In this document: piece after piece, positions 46,353-55,550 of the stretch
Layout of the letters: the number at the start of each line of letters is the position of its first letter
Numbering within the stretch: the first letter of the stretch is position 1
Assembly: GCF_027105055.1 (NCBI RefSeq)
Contig: NZ_CP114264.1
Location: forward strand, 2,356,001 to 2,420,000
Source: Acinetobacter sp. TR3
GTDB taxonomy: Bacteria; Pseudomonadota; Gammaproteobacteria; Pseudomonadales; Moraxellaceae
Direction of reading: 5' to 3'
DNA length: 64,000 nucleotides
Translations under genes and position numbers: made by a program
The notes under the pieces: model-generated
What the model was told of the DNA's origin: nothing
Database searches by the model: none
The model's input: the letters and a program-made list of their open reading frames with translations, nothing else

Positions 46353-46979
46353 ATGCCACAATATTTTCCTGACTTACCTCCGTTAGTTCCGCAACGTGGA
46401 ACGGTTTTCAGTCGTACTTTGTGTAGAAAACTGTTTTTAGGACAAGGTTGGACTGTGGTTGGAGAAATTCCAAACTTACCCAAAGCAGTTGCTATCATTT
46501 CTCCACACACTTCAAATATTGATGGTTGGTATGGTTTCTTAGCGATTGGCGGGCTCGGTTTAAAAATTACAGTTTTGGGAAAAGATACTTTATTTAAACC
46601 ACCGTTTAAGCCGCTTCTAGATTGGGTAGGACTCATTCCTGTTCATCGTGATAGTACCAATGGTCTCACTGAACAAGTGGTCGCGACTATTCACAAATAT
46701 GACAAAATTTGGGTTGGTATGGCGCCCGAGGGAACGCGAAAAAAAGCTGAAAAAATAAAAAGTGGTTTTTATCATATAGCTCATGCAGCAGGAATACCCA
46801 TTGTGATGTTTGCTTTCGACTACGATCGCAAAACCATTTACAGCTTAGGAGCATTTACACCAACAGGTCACTATCAAAATGACCTTGAACAGATTATGCA
46901 GCGTTATGTTGGTCATTTTTCTCCAAAGAATCCTGCTTGGCTAGCAGAACCATTACAAAAACTTGTGAAAAAGGACTAG
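46353..46979 (+). CDS. 1-acyl-sn-glycerol-3-phosphate acyltransferase family protein (PlsC-like)
   Basis: A 208-residue membrane-associated acyltransferase. The catalytic HX4D motif is SPHTSNIDGWYGF, and the substrate motif is GMAPEGTRKKAEKIKSGFYH (EGTR). It most resembles small PlsC-family proteins that act on lysophospholipids or lipid A precursors. Start ATG at 46353. It is followed after about 60 bases by a patatin phospholipase lipoprotein, and the two may together reshape phospholipids (inference). Confidence 0.9.
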   Translation: MPQYFPDLPPLVPQRGTVFSRTLCRKLFLGQGWTVVGEIPNLPKAVAIISPHTSNIDGWYGFLAIGGLGLKITVLGKDTLFKPPFKPLLDWVGLIPVHRDSTNGLTEQVVATIHKYDKIWVGMAPEGTRKKAEKIKSGFYHIAHAAGIPIVMFAFDYDRKTIYSLGAFTPTGHYQNDLEQIMQRYVGHFSPKNPAWLAEPLQKLVKKD

Positions 46980-47041
46980 AAAATTGGGGGTAAATCTGCT
47001 CTGATGTGCCCATCTTTTTGTCTATTTTATCTCCACTTCAT

Positions 47042-47959
47042 ATGAAAATTGCTCGACTGTCTTGCTTGGCTTTATTCAGCTTAGCTTTATTTGGTTGTGA
47101 TCAAACTGTAAAAAATGCTCCCCCTACAACTTCGATTAAAGCTCGTGAACCTGTTATCGCTTTGGCTTTAGGTGGAGGTGGTGCAAAAGGCTTTGCGCAT
47201 ATTGGTGTCATTAAAGTTTTAGAATCTCATGGCATTAAAGCTAAGATTGTCACTGGAACAAGTGCGGGTAGCTTTGTTGGAAGTATTTATGCAAGTGGGC
47301 AAACCCCTTATCAAATGCAAAATCTCGCATTAAAACTTCAAGAATCTGATTTGCGTGATCTTACCATCAATAGTCAAGGCATTATTTTGGGTCAAAAACT
47401 GCAAAACTATGTCAATACTCAAGTTGGTAACAAACCCATTGAAAAATTTCCAATTCGCTTTGCTGCGGTCGCCACTCGTTTAGACAATGGTAAAAAAGCT
47501 GAGTTTATTAAAGGAAATGCAGGTCAAGCCGTACGGGCCTCTTGTAGTATTCCCAATGTCTTTGTCCCTGCGGTGATTGGGAATACCAAATATGTAGATG
47601 GTGGTTTAGTCAGTCCAATTCCTGTCAAAACTGCCAAAGATATGGGTGCTGATATTGTGATTGCAGTCGATATATCTGCGCGTCCAACAGGTGATAAACC
47701 ATTAAGCATGTGGGGTTTATTGGATCAGACCATTAATATTATGGGGCAACAAAGTATTAATGAAGAATTGAGCCAAGCAAGTGTTGTAATTCAACCGAAA
47801 GTCGGTCATTTGGGTGTACTTGATCTGAAATCGAGTAATCAAGCAATTTTAGAAGGTGAAAAATCGGCTCAAGCGAAAATCACATCAATCCAAAATGCAA
47901 TTGCAACGTTTAAGAAATCTCCTGCTGCATTCAAACCTGCACCAAAAGCTAAATTCTAA
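47042..47959 (+). CDS. Patatin-like phospholipase lipoprotein
   Basis: A 305-residue lipoprotein serine hydrolase of the RssA/PlpD type. Its signal peptide ends in LFGC (Cys19). The oxyanion loop is LALGGGGAKGFAHIG, the nucleophile is Ser in VTGTSAGSFVGS, and the dyad Asp is in YVDGGLVSPIPV. ATG at 47042 places the lipobox correctly; an upstream GTG extension does not. It is probably anchored in the envelope and cleaves phospholipids. Confidence 0.93.
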   Translation: MKIARLSCLALFSLALFGCDQTVKNAPPTTSIKAREPVIALALGGGGAKGFAHIGVIKVLESHGIKAKIVTGTSAGSFVGSIYASGQTPYQMQNLALKLQESDLRDLTINSQGIILGQKLQNYVNTQVGNKPIEKFPIRFAAVATRLDNGKKAEFIKGNAGQAVRASCSIPNVFVPAVIGNTKYVDGGLVSPIPVKTAKDMGADIVIAVDISARPTGDKPLSMWGLLDQTINIMGQQSINEELSQASVVIQPKVGHLGVLDLKSSNQAILEGEKSAQAKITSIQNAIATFKKSPAAFKPAPKAKF

Positions 47960-48113
47960 TCATTACCTTCAGGGGGTTGCTGCAATTTTATAATAATCAT
48001 CAGCCCCAATATCTAAAAAAACAATCTTTGTATATTCATAAACATAATGATCTGCTAAAGTGCCAAAGTGAATGTTTTTTCACCTAACTCAGTTTAATGA
48101 TGCGAGCAAATCT

Positions 48114-48575
48114 ATGGAGTTTGTAGTTGAACCTTGGCACTGGTTTGTATTAGGAATTTTGCTGATCCTTTCAGAGTTGATTTTGACCGCTTTTGCTGCG
48201 TTATGGTTTGGCGTAGCCGCAATTATGGTCTGCATTTTACTATGGCTTTTCCCAATGATGGGCTTTACCACCCAAGTGGTCACATGGGGAATTTTATCCA
48301 TTTTATGTACGATTCTTTGGTTCAAGTTTATCAAACCACTTTCAATTGATAAAACTAAAGCAGGTCTAGCGCGTGAATCAACAATAGGTCAAGTGGGTAT
48401 GGTGATTAAAACTGGACTTGATCATGGACAAATCGTTGTACGTTTTCCCATGCCTATTTTAGGTTCTGATGAATGGAATTGCCGTTCTACAGCTCCAATA
48501 CAAGTTGGTGATCGTGTCCGAGTAATTGATATTTTAGGTAATGATTTAGTCGTTCAACCACATAGCAACTCATAA
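48114..48575 (+). CDS. NfeD-like membrane protein
   Basis: A 153-residue protein with about three N-terminal hydrophobic helices (WHWFVLGILLILSELILTA and following) and a C-terminal OB-fold domain of the NfeD type (GMVIKTGLDHGQIVVRFP). NfeD proteins pair with SPFH proteins, here the next gene 18 bases downstream. ATG at 48114 gives the family N-terminus; ATG at 48072 is an alternative that adds 14 residues. Equivalent to YbbK-YbbL/QmcA-type pairs. Confidence 0.88.
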   Translation: MEFVVEPWHWFVLGILLILSELILTAFAALWFGVAAIMVCILLWLFPMMGFTTQVVTWGILSILCTILWFKFIKPLSIDKTKAGLARESTIGQVGMVIKTGLDHGQIVVRFPMPILGSDEWNCRSTAPIQVGDRVRVIDILGNDLVVQPHSNS

Positions 48576-48593
48576 ACATAAAGAGGGTTTCCA

Positions 48594-49445
48594 ATGCCTG
48601 TCGGTACTATTGTTGTCTTAGCACTTTTAGCTTTTATTGGCACAACTATTTTTAAAGGGGTACGTATTGTTCCTCAAGGGTATAAATGGATTGTGCAACG
48701 TCTAGGTAAATACCATACCACCCTAAACCCAGGTCTGAACTTTGTTATTCCTTATATCGATGAAGTGGCGTATAAAATTACAACGAAAGATATTGTGTTA
48801 GATATTCCATCACAAGAAGTGATTACTCGAGACAATGCTGTTTTAGTAATGAATGCAGTCGCTTATATCAATCTAACAACTCCAGAAAAAGCCGTGTATG
48901 GAATTGAAAATTATACGTGGGCGATTCAAAACCTAGTGCAAACTTCATTACGTTCGATTGTCGGTGAAATGGATTTAGATGATGCTTTATCATCTCGTGA
49001 TCATATTAAGGCGAAATTAAAAGCTGCCATTTCTGATGATATTTCAGATTGGGGCATCACCCTTAAAACAGTTGAAATTCAAGATATTCAGCCATCTCAC
49101 ACCATGCAAGCTGCGATGGAAGCACAAGCAGCGGCTGAACGTCAACGCCGTGCAACAGTGACGAAAGCGGATGGTGAAAAACAAGCTGCAATTTTAGAAG
49201 CGGATGGTCGTTTAGAAGCTTCCCGTCGTGATGCAGAAGCTCAGGTAGTCCTTGCTGAATCTTCACAACGTGCGATTGAAATGATCACCACTGCTGTAGG
49301 TGATAAAGAAATTCCTGTTGCTTATTTATTAGGTGAGCAATATGTGAAAGCAATGCAGGATCTATCTAAATCAAGCAATGCAAAAACTGTGGTACTCCCA
49401 TCGGATGTACTTAATGCTATCCGTGGAATTATGGGTAAACATTAA
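48594..49445 (+). CDS. SPFH/band-7 domain protein (QmcA-like)
   Basis: A 283-residue stomatin-like protein. One N-terminal membrane helix (TIVVLALLAFIGTTIF) is followed by the SPFH domain (VPQGYKWIVQRLGKYHTTLN to GEMDLDDALSSRDHIKA). The C-terminal part is coiled-coil with Ala/Glu repeats (AMEAQAAAERQRRA). It forms membrane-bound oligomers that modulate the FtsH protease and lipid microdomains in E. coli QmcA. The ATG follows an AGAGGG ribosome binding site. Confidence 0.93.
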   Translation: MPVGTIVVLALLAFIGTTIFKGVRIVPQGYKWIVQRLGKYHTTLNPGLNFVIPYIDEVAYKITTKDIVLDIPSQEVITRDNAVLVMNAVAYINLTTPEKAVYGIENYTWAIQNLVQTSLRSIVGEMDLDDALSSRDHIKAKLKAAISDDISDWGITLKTVEIQDIQPSHTMQAAMEAQAAAERQRRATVTKADGEKQAAILEADGRLEASRRDAEAQVVLAESSQRAIEMITTAVGDKEIPVAYLLGEQYVKAMQDLSKSSNAKTVVLPSDVLNAIRGIMGKH

Positions 49446-49510
49446 TTTTAATAACTCTAATGTGTTACTGTTTGTAGTAGCACATTAGATCAAATAAAAA
49501 TTTTAAGCTC

Positions 49511-49803
49511 ATGATTTATATTATAGGTTTAATCCTAAGTTTCATTTATTGTGGACAAATTTTATCCTCAGAAATACAGTCTCGTAATATTTTTCATATG
49601 AAAAATGGTGACAAACAAATGCATTTGTTACTATTTTCCCAGCTATTCCCTTTTTCCAAATTATATTTTTAATAATCAGTTGGCTATTAAATTATTTTTT
49701 CGATCCAATTGCGATCAAAGTTTTATGTACCTTATTTATCTTCCAATTTATTTTTTGGGTTATCAATTTTAAAAAGAAATCAAAAGAGCGAATAAAGAGT
49801 TGA
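49511..49803 (+). pseudogene. Small membrane-protein gene disrupted by a frameshift
   Basis: The sequence from ATG 49511 reads MIYIIGLILSFIYCGQILSS and is open for 54 codons. A second frame then reads NAFVTIFPAIPFFQIIFLII, SWLLNYFFDPIAIKVLC and FIFQFIFWVINFKKKSKERI to TGA at 49801-49803. A one-base loss near 49610-49622 (GACAAACAAATG) would join them into about 97 residues with three hydrophobic segments. The hydrophobic pattern in both halves is protein-like. I recognise no family. It fills the gap between the SPFH and YjbR genes. Confidence 0.45.
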
Positions 49804-49837
49804 GTATAATTGTACTTAAACTCATGATTTAAAAAAA

Positions 49838-50203
49838 TTATTGATTAATCAATTTTTGATCTTTGACTGGTCGCTGTTTTACGATCAAATCATAAGAATC
49901 TTGAATGAGATCCTGAACTAAATCAGCTGTGATATCTGAATTACTGGCAATCGAAATCCAATGCTTTTTATTCATATGATAACCCGCTGAAATTGAGGCA
50001 TAGAGTTCTTGGTATTCTAGACTTTTTTCAGGCTTACATTTTACAGTGATGATCAATTTTCCTGAGTAAGAACCAATCAACATAAACATCTTGTCAAAAA
50101 TTTTAAATACTTCACAATCTGGGCCAAAAGGTTGTGACTGGATCGAAAAAGCAAGTTTTTGTCCATACTCCAGTGCCAATTGTTCTAGTTGATCTTCATT
50201 CAT
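49838..50203 (-). CDS. MmcQ/YjbR family DNA-binding protein
   Basis: A 121-residue YjbR-type protein with a double-wing fold. Typical elements are FGPDCEVFKIFDKMFMLIG, LIITVKCKPEKSLEYQELY and GYHMNKKHWISI. The family binds DNA in some members, but targets are unknown. Confidence 0.88.
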   Translation of the reverse strand: MNEDQLEQLALEYGQKLAFSIQSQPFGPDCEVFKIFDKMFMLIGSYSGKLIITVKCKPEKSLEYQELYASISAGYHMNKKHWISIASNSDITADLVQDLIQDSYDLIVKQRPVKDQKLINQ

Positions 50204-50250
50204 AAACCGTATCCTATTTCATTTTTATGGGTATACAGTCCTAGCTTAGA

Positions 50251-51162
50251 TTAACTTTGACGTGCTAACAAGAATTGTGAAATCTCAACTAATTCTTTGG
50301 CATCATCGCCAAAATATGCCAATGCTTCAAAGGCTTGATCATGTAAATTTTGGGCATAAGCTTGAGCCTGTTGCAAACCCATCAAGGCGGGATAAGTAGA
50401 TTTTTGTACTTGCTCATCTTTACCCGCAGTTTTACCTAAAATTTCAGTGCTCGCGGTAACATCAAGAATGTCATCTTGTACTTGAAAAGCTAAACCAATG
50501 GTTTGCCCAAATTGACGCAATTTAGGAATTGCTTGATCTGTCCCATTAAAGATGGTCACAGCACCCATCATAATCGCGGCTTGAATCAACGCACCCGTTT
50601 TATTACGGTGAATATTTTCTAATTCAGTTTGATCAACTTGTTTGCCTTCAGCCTGCAAATCCAAGACCTGACCACTTACCATTCTCGAACTGGCTGTCGC
50701 TAAAATCTGCATTTGTTTCAAGACAACTGCTGCATCTGTGCCCTGTCCCTGTTCATCAAACAAACGGCTTCCCAAAATCTCAAATGCCATTGACTGCAAA
50801 ATATCGCCTGCCAATAATGCTGTATTCTCACCAAATGCGACATGACATGTTGGCTGACCACGGCGAAGCAAATCATTGTCCATACATGGCAAATCATCAT
50901 GCGCCAACGAATAACAGTGAATTAACTCAACCGCAACAGCAGCACGACGTGCCGCCGCAAAATTGTGGTTCGACTGTAACGAAGCTGCTGCGTAGCATAA
51001 CGCTGGACGGACACGTTTCCCCCCCAACATCACCGCATGATGAACCGCTGACTTTAAAGGTTCTGGAATGGAAAATGCAGCCAATGCTGTCAATAAATCT
51101 TGTTGAATACGTTGTTGAGCTTGTTGTAGAACATCCGCATTAACTTGAGAAATAGATGACAC
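50251..51162 (-). CDS. ispA: Farnesyl diphosphate synthase (geranyltranstransferase)
   Basis: A short-chain trans-prenyl synthase of 303 residues that condenses DMAPP with two isopentenyl units. The first aspartate-rich motif is SLAHDDLPCMDNDLLRRG and the second is VQDDILDVTASTEILGK. The two-residue insertion in the first motif is typical of bacterial IspA. GTG at 51162 is preceded by GAGG at good spacing, so I prefer it to the upstream TTG at 51195. It supplies substrate for ispB in the same window. dxs is not adjacent. Confidence 0.95.
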   Translation of the reverse strand: MSSISQVNADVLQQAQQRIQQDLLTALAAFSIPEPLKSAVHHAVMLGGKRVRPALCYAAASLQSNHNFAAARRAAVAVELIHCYSLAHDDLPCMDNDLLRRGQPTCHVAFGENTALLAGDILQSMAFEILGSRLFDEQGQGTDAAVVLKQMQILATASSRMVSGQVLDLQAEGKQVDQTELENIHRNKTGALIQAAIMMGAVTIFNGTDQAIPKLRQFGQTIGLAFQVQDDILDVTASTEILGKTAGKDEQVQKSTYPALMGLQQAQAYAQNLHDQAFEALAYFGDDAKELVEISQFLLARQS

Positions 51163-51278
51163 GATTGCCTCGGGAAATTTTAATGAAAGGGTCAACTGGC
51201 AAAAACTTGTCAGAATGACAACATCATAACATTATTTATTTAGAGAAATTGTTTTTGTGTTTTGAATAACTTCAAAAT

Positions 51279-51306
51279 AATAAAGCCTTCAAATGAAGGC
51301 TTTATT
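51279..51306 (-). terminator. prpF terminator
   Basis: A 12-bp stem AATAAAGCCTTC / GAAGGCTTTATT with a 4-nt loop lies 20 bases beyond the prpF stop. Confidence 0.85.
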
Positions 51307-51325
51307 CACGGGATTAAATTAGCAT

Positions 51326-52513
51326 TTAGAAAGTATCACCCGGTACACGAACCCAACCTTCCATCAAAACACGTGCACTACGGCTCATGATTGCTTTCTT
51401 CACAGCCCACTTCCCATCAATTAACTCGGCTTGAGCACCGACACGTAAAGTGCCTGATGGATGACCAAAACGAACTGCTTCACGTTCGCCACCCCCTGCT
51501 GCTAAATTCACTAAAGTACCCGGAATCGCTGCTGCCGTTCCAATCGCCACGGCTGCTGTACCCATCATGGCGTGATGTAACTTACCCATAGATAATGCAC
51601 GTACCAATAAATCAACATCTGTTACTTCAACAGTTTTTCCACTTGAAGAAGTATAGCTTTTAGGTTCTGAAACAAAAGCGATTTTAGGCGTATGCTGACG
51701 TGCTGCTGCTTCTGAAATATCTTTGATCAAACCCATATGAACTGCACCATGTGCGCGAATTTTTTCAAAACGCGCTAAGGCTGCGGCATCCCCATTAATA
51801 CGATCTTGTAATTCTGTTCCTTGATAGCCAATATCTTCAGCATTCAAGAAAATAGTTGGAATGCCTGCATTAATAAATGTCGCTTGGAATGTTCCAACAT
51901 CAGGCACAACCAATTGATCAACAACATTTCCTGTAGGAAACATATCCCCACCCTCTTCGCCATCATCAGCGGGGTCTAAAAATTCAATTTGAACTTCTGC
52001 TGCAGGGAAAGTCACTCCATCTAATTCAAAATCACCTGTTTCTTGAACCTGACCATTGGTTACTGGGACGTGTGCAATAATGGTTTTTTGAATATTCTTT
52101 TGCCAGATGCGTACCGTACAAATCCCATTTTCAGGAATACGATCTGCATCGACCAAACCATTAGAAATAGCAAATGAACCGACTGCTGCAGTCAAGTTGC
52201 CACAGTTACCACTCCAATCTACGAAAGCTTGATCAATAGAAACTTGTCCAAATAAATAGTCAACATCGTGCTCTGGCTCTGCACTTTTTGCCAAGATCAC
52301 TGTTTTACTGGTACTTGAAGTTGCACCGCCCATACCATCAATTTGTTTACCATAAGGATCTGGACTTCCTATGACACGTAGCAAGAGCAAGTCACGTGCT
52401 TTTCCAGCAACTTGTGCGGCTTCAGGTAAATCATTGAGATTGAAAAAGACACCTTTACTCGTGCCACCACGCATGTAGGTTGCAGGGACTTTAATTTGTG
52501 GTACTGAACTCAT
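51326..52513 (-). CDS. prpF: PrpF family protein (2-methylaconitate cis-trans isomerase-like)
   Basis: A 395-residue diaminopimelate-epimerase-fold isomerase. The N-terminus shows PATYMRGGTSKGVFF, and VDWSGNCGNLTAAVGSFAI holds the catalytic cysteine. PrpF interconverts 2-methylaconitate isomers so that AcnD can be used in the propionate methylcitrate cycle. It is alone here, with no prpB, prpC or acnD in the window. Its role may therefore be with a distant prp operon or another tricarballylate-type substrate. Confidence 0.9.
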   Translation of the reverse strand: MSSVPQIKVPATYMRGGTSKGVFFNLNDLPEAAQVAGKARDLLLLRVIGSPDPYGKQIDGMGGATSSTSKTVILAKSAEPEHDVDYLFGQVSIDQAFVDWSGNCGNLTAAVGSFAISNGLVDADRIPENGICTVRIWQKNIQKTIIAHVPVTNGQVQETGDFELDGVTFPAAEVQIEFLDPADDGEEGGDMFPTGNVVDQLVVPDVGTFQATFINAGIPTIFLNAEDIGYQGTELQDRINGDAAALARFEKIRAHGAVHMGLIKDISEAAARQHTPKIAFVSEPKSYTSSSGKTVEVTDVDLLVRALSMGKLHHAMMGTAAVAIGTAAAIPGTLVNLAAGGGEREAVRFGHPSGTLRVGAQAELIDGKWAVKKAIMSRSARVLMEGWVRVPGDTF

Positions 52514-52881
52514 GTCAATTTCATCCTTTTATCATGTTCTTAGTGCAAGTGAATGTGAGCTTAAAGTATCGTAGAGTCATCTGAAATGCCATACGACTAT
52601 ACGATTAAAGCAAAACGGAATAGATAAAGCACATCGTGTATATTGAGTAAAGTTGAATAACTTAACAATGGCATGAGAATAAACAACTGCTGTTTAAAAA
52701 ACAAAAGTCTGATTTAAATGTCTAAAATACCACCACCATATAGTTTACTATTCGTTCAAATATAGGATTTTAAATAACTTTTAAAAACTACTTTCCAGTC
52801 ATAGCCAAGCTGTACTTTTACTAGGCTAAAACTTTGCAATCTATTAGAATATTCGAATTATTCCTCGTCGAGCTCAGTCCT
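52514..52881. other. Divergent intergenic region prpF / aroP-like permease (368 bp)
   Basis: This AT-rich stretch holds promoters of prpF (minus) and the permease (plus). A candidate sigma-54 element lies at 52822-52838. I see no additional gene. Confidence 0.45.
52822..52838 (+). promoter_or_regulatory. Candidate sigma-54 promoter for the amino acid permease
   Basis: TAGGCTAAAACTTTGCA has GG and GC separated by ten bases and a full TTGCA -12 box, with TAGGC in place of TTGGC at the -24 region. It lies about 45 bases upstream of the preferred TTG start. Confidence 0.3.
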
Positions 52882-54240
52882 TTGAACAACGATTCCTCTC
52901 AACTTCAGCGTGGACTTAAAAACCGCCATATTCAGCTCATCGCGATGGGTGGAGCTATTGGTACGGGCTTATTTTTAGGTTCTGCACAAGTCATCCAGTC
53001 TGCTGGACCATCCATTATTTTAGGTTATGCAATTGGCGGTCTAATTGCATTTCTCATCATGCGTCAACTCGGTGAAATGATTGTCGAAGAACCTGTCGCG
53101 GGTTCATTTAGTCATTTTGCTTATCAATATTGGGGGAAGTTTCCAGGATTCTTATCAGGTTGGAATTATTGGGTACTATATATCCTTGTTGCGATGAGTG
53201 AACTGACTGCGGTTGCAAAATACATTAACTACTGGTGGCCTCATATTGCGGCTTGGCAATCAGTGTTATTTTTCTTTGTCATTATTACGGCAATTAATTT
53301 AACTAACGTTAAATTATATGGTGAATCAGAGTTTTGGTTAGCTATCATTAAAGTCACAGCTGTTGTCGCTATGATTTTATTTGGTTTGTTTTTACTTTTC
53401 ACAGCAGATGCGAATTCAACAGCCTCATTTAGTAACCTTTGGTCACATGGTGGATTCTTTCCAAACGGTTTTGATGGTTTGTTTTACATGCTTGCCTTTA
53501 TTATGTTTGCTTTCGGTGGAATCGAACTGATTGGTATGGCTGCGGCAGAAGCGAATGATCCAAAGAAAACCATTCCAAAAGCAATTAATCAAGTTGTTGT
53601 GCGTATTTTGGTTTTCTATGTTGGCTCATTAGCGATTCTCCTTTCACTTGTGCCTTGGAACCAACTGGATTTAGGTGGTTTAGACAAAAGTCCATTTGTG
53701 ATGATTTTTAGTCAAATGGGAATTGGTTGGGCGGCTCATTTACTTAACTTCATTATCTTAACAGCAGCTTTATCTGTATATAACAGCGGTATGTTTGCCA
53801 ATAGCCGTATGCTTTTCGGTTTAGCACAACAAGGGAATGCGCCTAAAGTTTTCGCTAAAGTAAATAAACAAGGTGTACCGATTCCTGCTGTTTTATTATC
53901 TGCTTTATTGATTTTTGGTTGCGTACTGTTGAACTATTTTGTTCCAGAAGATGCCTTAGGTCATTTGATGTATGTAGTGGTTGGCGCTCTAGTGCTTAAC
54001 TGGGCGATGATCAGCCTAACTCATTTAAAATTCAAAGCGATGGTCAAGGAAAAGAATTTAAAAACGAGTTTCCCTGCGTTATGGTCACCAATCAGTAACT
54101 ACTTAGTCTTAGTTTTCATTGCAGTCGTGCTGTACATCATGTGGCAACAAGGTTTCAAAGAATCTGTGCTGATGATTCCGATCTGGATTGTATTAATGTT
54201 TGTGCTATATAAAGCTTTGAAGCTTAAAGCTAAAGACTAA
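52882..54240 (+). CDS. Amino acid permease, AAT family (AroP/ProY type)
   Basis: A 452-residue, 12-helix transporter for amino acids driven by protons. The family start is LQRGLKNRHIQLIAMGGAIG, then TGLFLGSAQVIQSAGPSIIL, then GEMIVEEPVAGSFSHFAY and FGGIELIGMAAAEANDPKKT. TTG at 52882 (GAG 8 bases upstream) gives the typical N-terminus. The longer TTG start at 52834 would place coding sequence over the promoter. Which amino acid it carries (aromatic, proline, or other) cannot be told from sequence alone. Confidence 0.88.
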   Translation: MNNDSSQLQRGLKNRHIQLIAMGGAIGTGLFLGSAQVIQSAGPSIILGYAIGGLIAFLIMRQLGEMIVEEPVAGSFSHFAYQYWGKFPGFLSGWNYWVLYILVAMSELTAVAKYINYWWPHIAAWQSVLFFFVIITAINLTNVKLYGESEFWLAIIKVTAVVAMILFGLFLLFTADANSTASFSNLWSHGGFFPNGFDGLFYMLAFIMFAFGGIELIGMAAAEANDPKKTIPKAINQVVVRILVFYVGSLAILLSLVPWNQLDLGGLDKSPFVMIFSQMGIGWAAHLLNFIILTAALSVYNSGMFANSRMLFGLAQQGNAPKVFAKVNKQGVPIPAVLLSALLIFGCVLLNYFVPEDALGHLMYVVVGALVLNWAMISLTHLKFKAMVKEKNLKTSFPALWSPISNYLVLVFIAVVLYIMWQQGFKESVLMIPIWIVLMFVLYKALKLKAKD

Positions 54241-54259
54241 ATATCTGATCAAATTCATC

Positions 54260-54290
54260 AAAAAGTGATTGCTTAGGCAATCACTTTTTT
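54260..54290 (+). terminator. Terminator of the amino acid permease gene
   Basis: A 13-bp stem AAAAAGTGATTGC / GCAATCACTTTTT with a 4-nt loop and trailing T lies 19 bases after the stop. Confidence 0.93.
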
Positions 54291-54310
54291 GTTTATAATC
54301 ACAAAATTAT

Positions 54311-54386
54311 GCGCTTATAGCTTAACTGGATAGAGCAGTTGCCTCCTAAGCGACCGACGTGGGTTCGAGTCCCGCTGAGCGCACCA
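54311..54386 (+). tRNA. tRNA-Arg (anticodon CCT)
   Basis: The 76-nt cloverleaf has an acceptor stem GCGCTTA / TGAGCGC, a D arm with AACTGGATAGAG, an anticodon stem GTTGC / GCGAC with the loop CTCCTAA (anticodon CCT at 54345-54347), and a T arm GGGTTCGAGTCCC. CCA is encoded at 54384-54386. It decodes AGG. Confidence 0.95.
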
Positions 54387-54457
54387 TTTAGATAATTGAG
54401 ATATAAACGATAGTATCCTTGAATAAGTTAATAATAATTTGATTTTAAAATGAATAT

Positions 54458-55261
54458 TTAATTAGCTAACAACACTTTCGCTTTGGTGAGTAAATCTTGT
54501 TGGTTTATCTCAGACGGATGAAAACTAGCTTTATAGAATGCTAAATAATCAGGTAGTAAACGCCACGTCATTTGAGTCAGTCCTAAAAGCGTTTGAGCAT
54601 TTTTCAAAAGTTGTGCTGGGGAATACAAGGTATTTTTGCGGTCTTGCCAGGCAAGATGACTGGTCATCACAATAGTGCTAGTTATAAATCCGACAGTAAT
54701 GGTTCGCATACTTCTACGGCGCTGCGCTAGATTAGCAAAAACTTGCTGATATACATCAAAAGCTACATGCTTATGCTCAATTTCTTCAACAGCATGCCAA
54801 ATCCATAGATTCTTCATGTTTTCTGATAAACCTTTAAACATGACATTTGGATACTGAAGCATATAACCAGCCATCATTGCCGTAAAATGCTCAAGTGCGA
54901 CCGTTGCAGCCAATTGACGGCGTTGACTCAAAGTCCGTAAGCGAATCATCTCCTGCTCATAAGCCTTTTCAAATTTTTTTAAATGATATTCACTGCTTTG
55001 CACCAATTGATTGAACTCTTCATGCGCGCGGGCATGATGCGCCTCTTGACCAATAAAACCTGAAATATCTTTTTGTAATTGTTCATCATGAATTTGATCA
55101 CGCACATTACGAACAGTTTCTACAAAAAAACGTTCTCCCTGTGGAAAGCTCATAGATAGTGCTGTGAGAAAATGTGACATAAGCGTAGATTCAGTATAGT
55201 GCGCTTTGATTTTCTCAGGTTTAAACTGCGTTTGGCGCACCGTAATTGTATTATGTGACAT
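54458..55261 (-). CDS. Metal-dependent hydrolase-like protein (PF10118)
   Basis: A 267-residue member of the predicted metal-dependent hydrolase family PF10118. The key segments are GQEAHHARAHEEFNQ and VEEIEHKHVAFDVY, which give Glu and His residues for a di-metal site, with a helical ferritin-like pattern. One hydrophobic segment near residue 185-200 may associate with the membrane. ATG at 55261 follows a purine-rich site; the frame extends upstream without a good start. Substrate unknown. Confidence 0.85.
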   Translation of the reverse strand: MSHNTITVRQTQFKPEKIKAHYTESTLMSHFLTALSMSFPQGERFFVETVRNVRDQIHDEQLQKDISGFIGQEAHHARAHEEFNQLVQSSEYHLKKFEKAYEQEMIRLRTLSQRRQLAATVALEHFTAMMAGYMLQYPNVMFKGLSENMKNLWIWHAVEEIEHKHVAFDVYQQVFANLAQRRRSMRTITVGFITSTIVMTSHLAWQDRKNTLYSPAQLLKNAQTLLGLTQMTWRLLPDYLAFYKASFHPSEINQQDLLTKAKVLLAN

Positions 55262-55550
55262 TATGGCTTTCCTTCCCCTAAAACTAAAGCGCAAACAGCT
55301 TTAACTACATTAATAAGACCATCAAGAAATCATATATTCAACAGCAAGCCGACAAGAGCTACATCATCTCTTGAACAAGCTTAGATATAAATTTCTACTT
55401 AGTTCTAAATTGGAACTGTGATTAAATTATAATCTACTATTCATGCTGTCAATTTGTTTTTCATGTATTTTCTCAATTTGTCCTATAAAGATATATTGTG
55501 ACCTTAAAGCGGTTATTTGCTAAATCAAGGCTAGATAAAACAATAGATGT

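Noticed and set aside
54311-54386. tRNA-Arg as an integration site for a genomic island
   Set aside because: No integrase gene or duplicated tRNA 3' end is present downstream; the flanking genes are ordinary.
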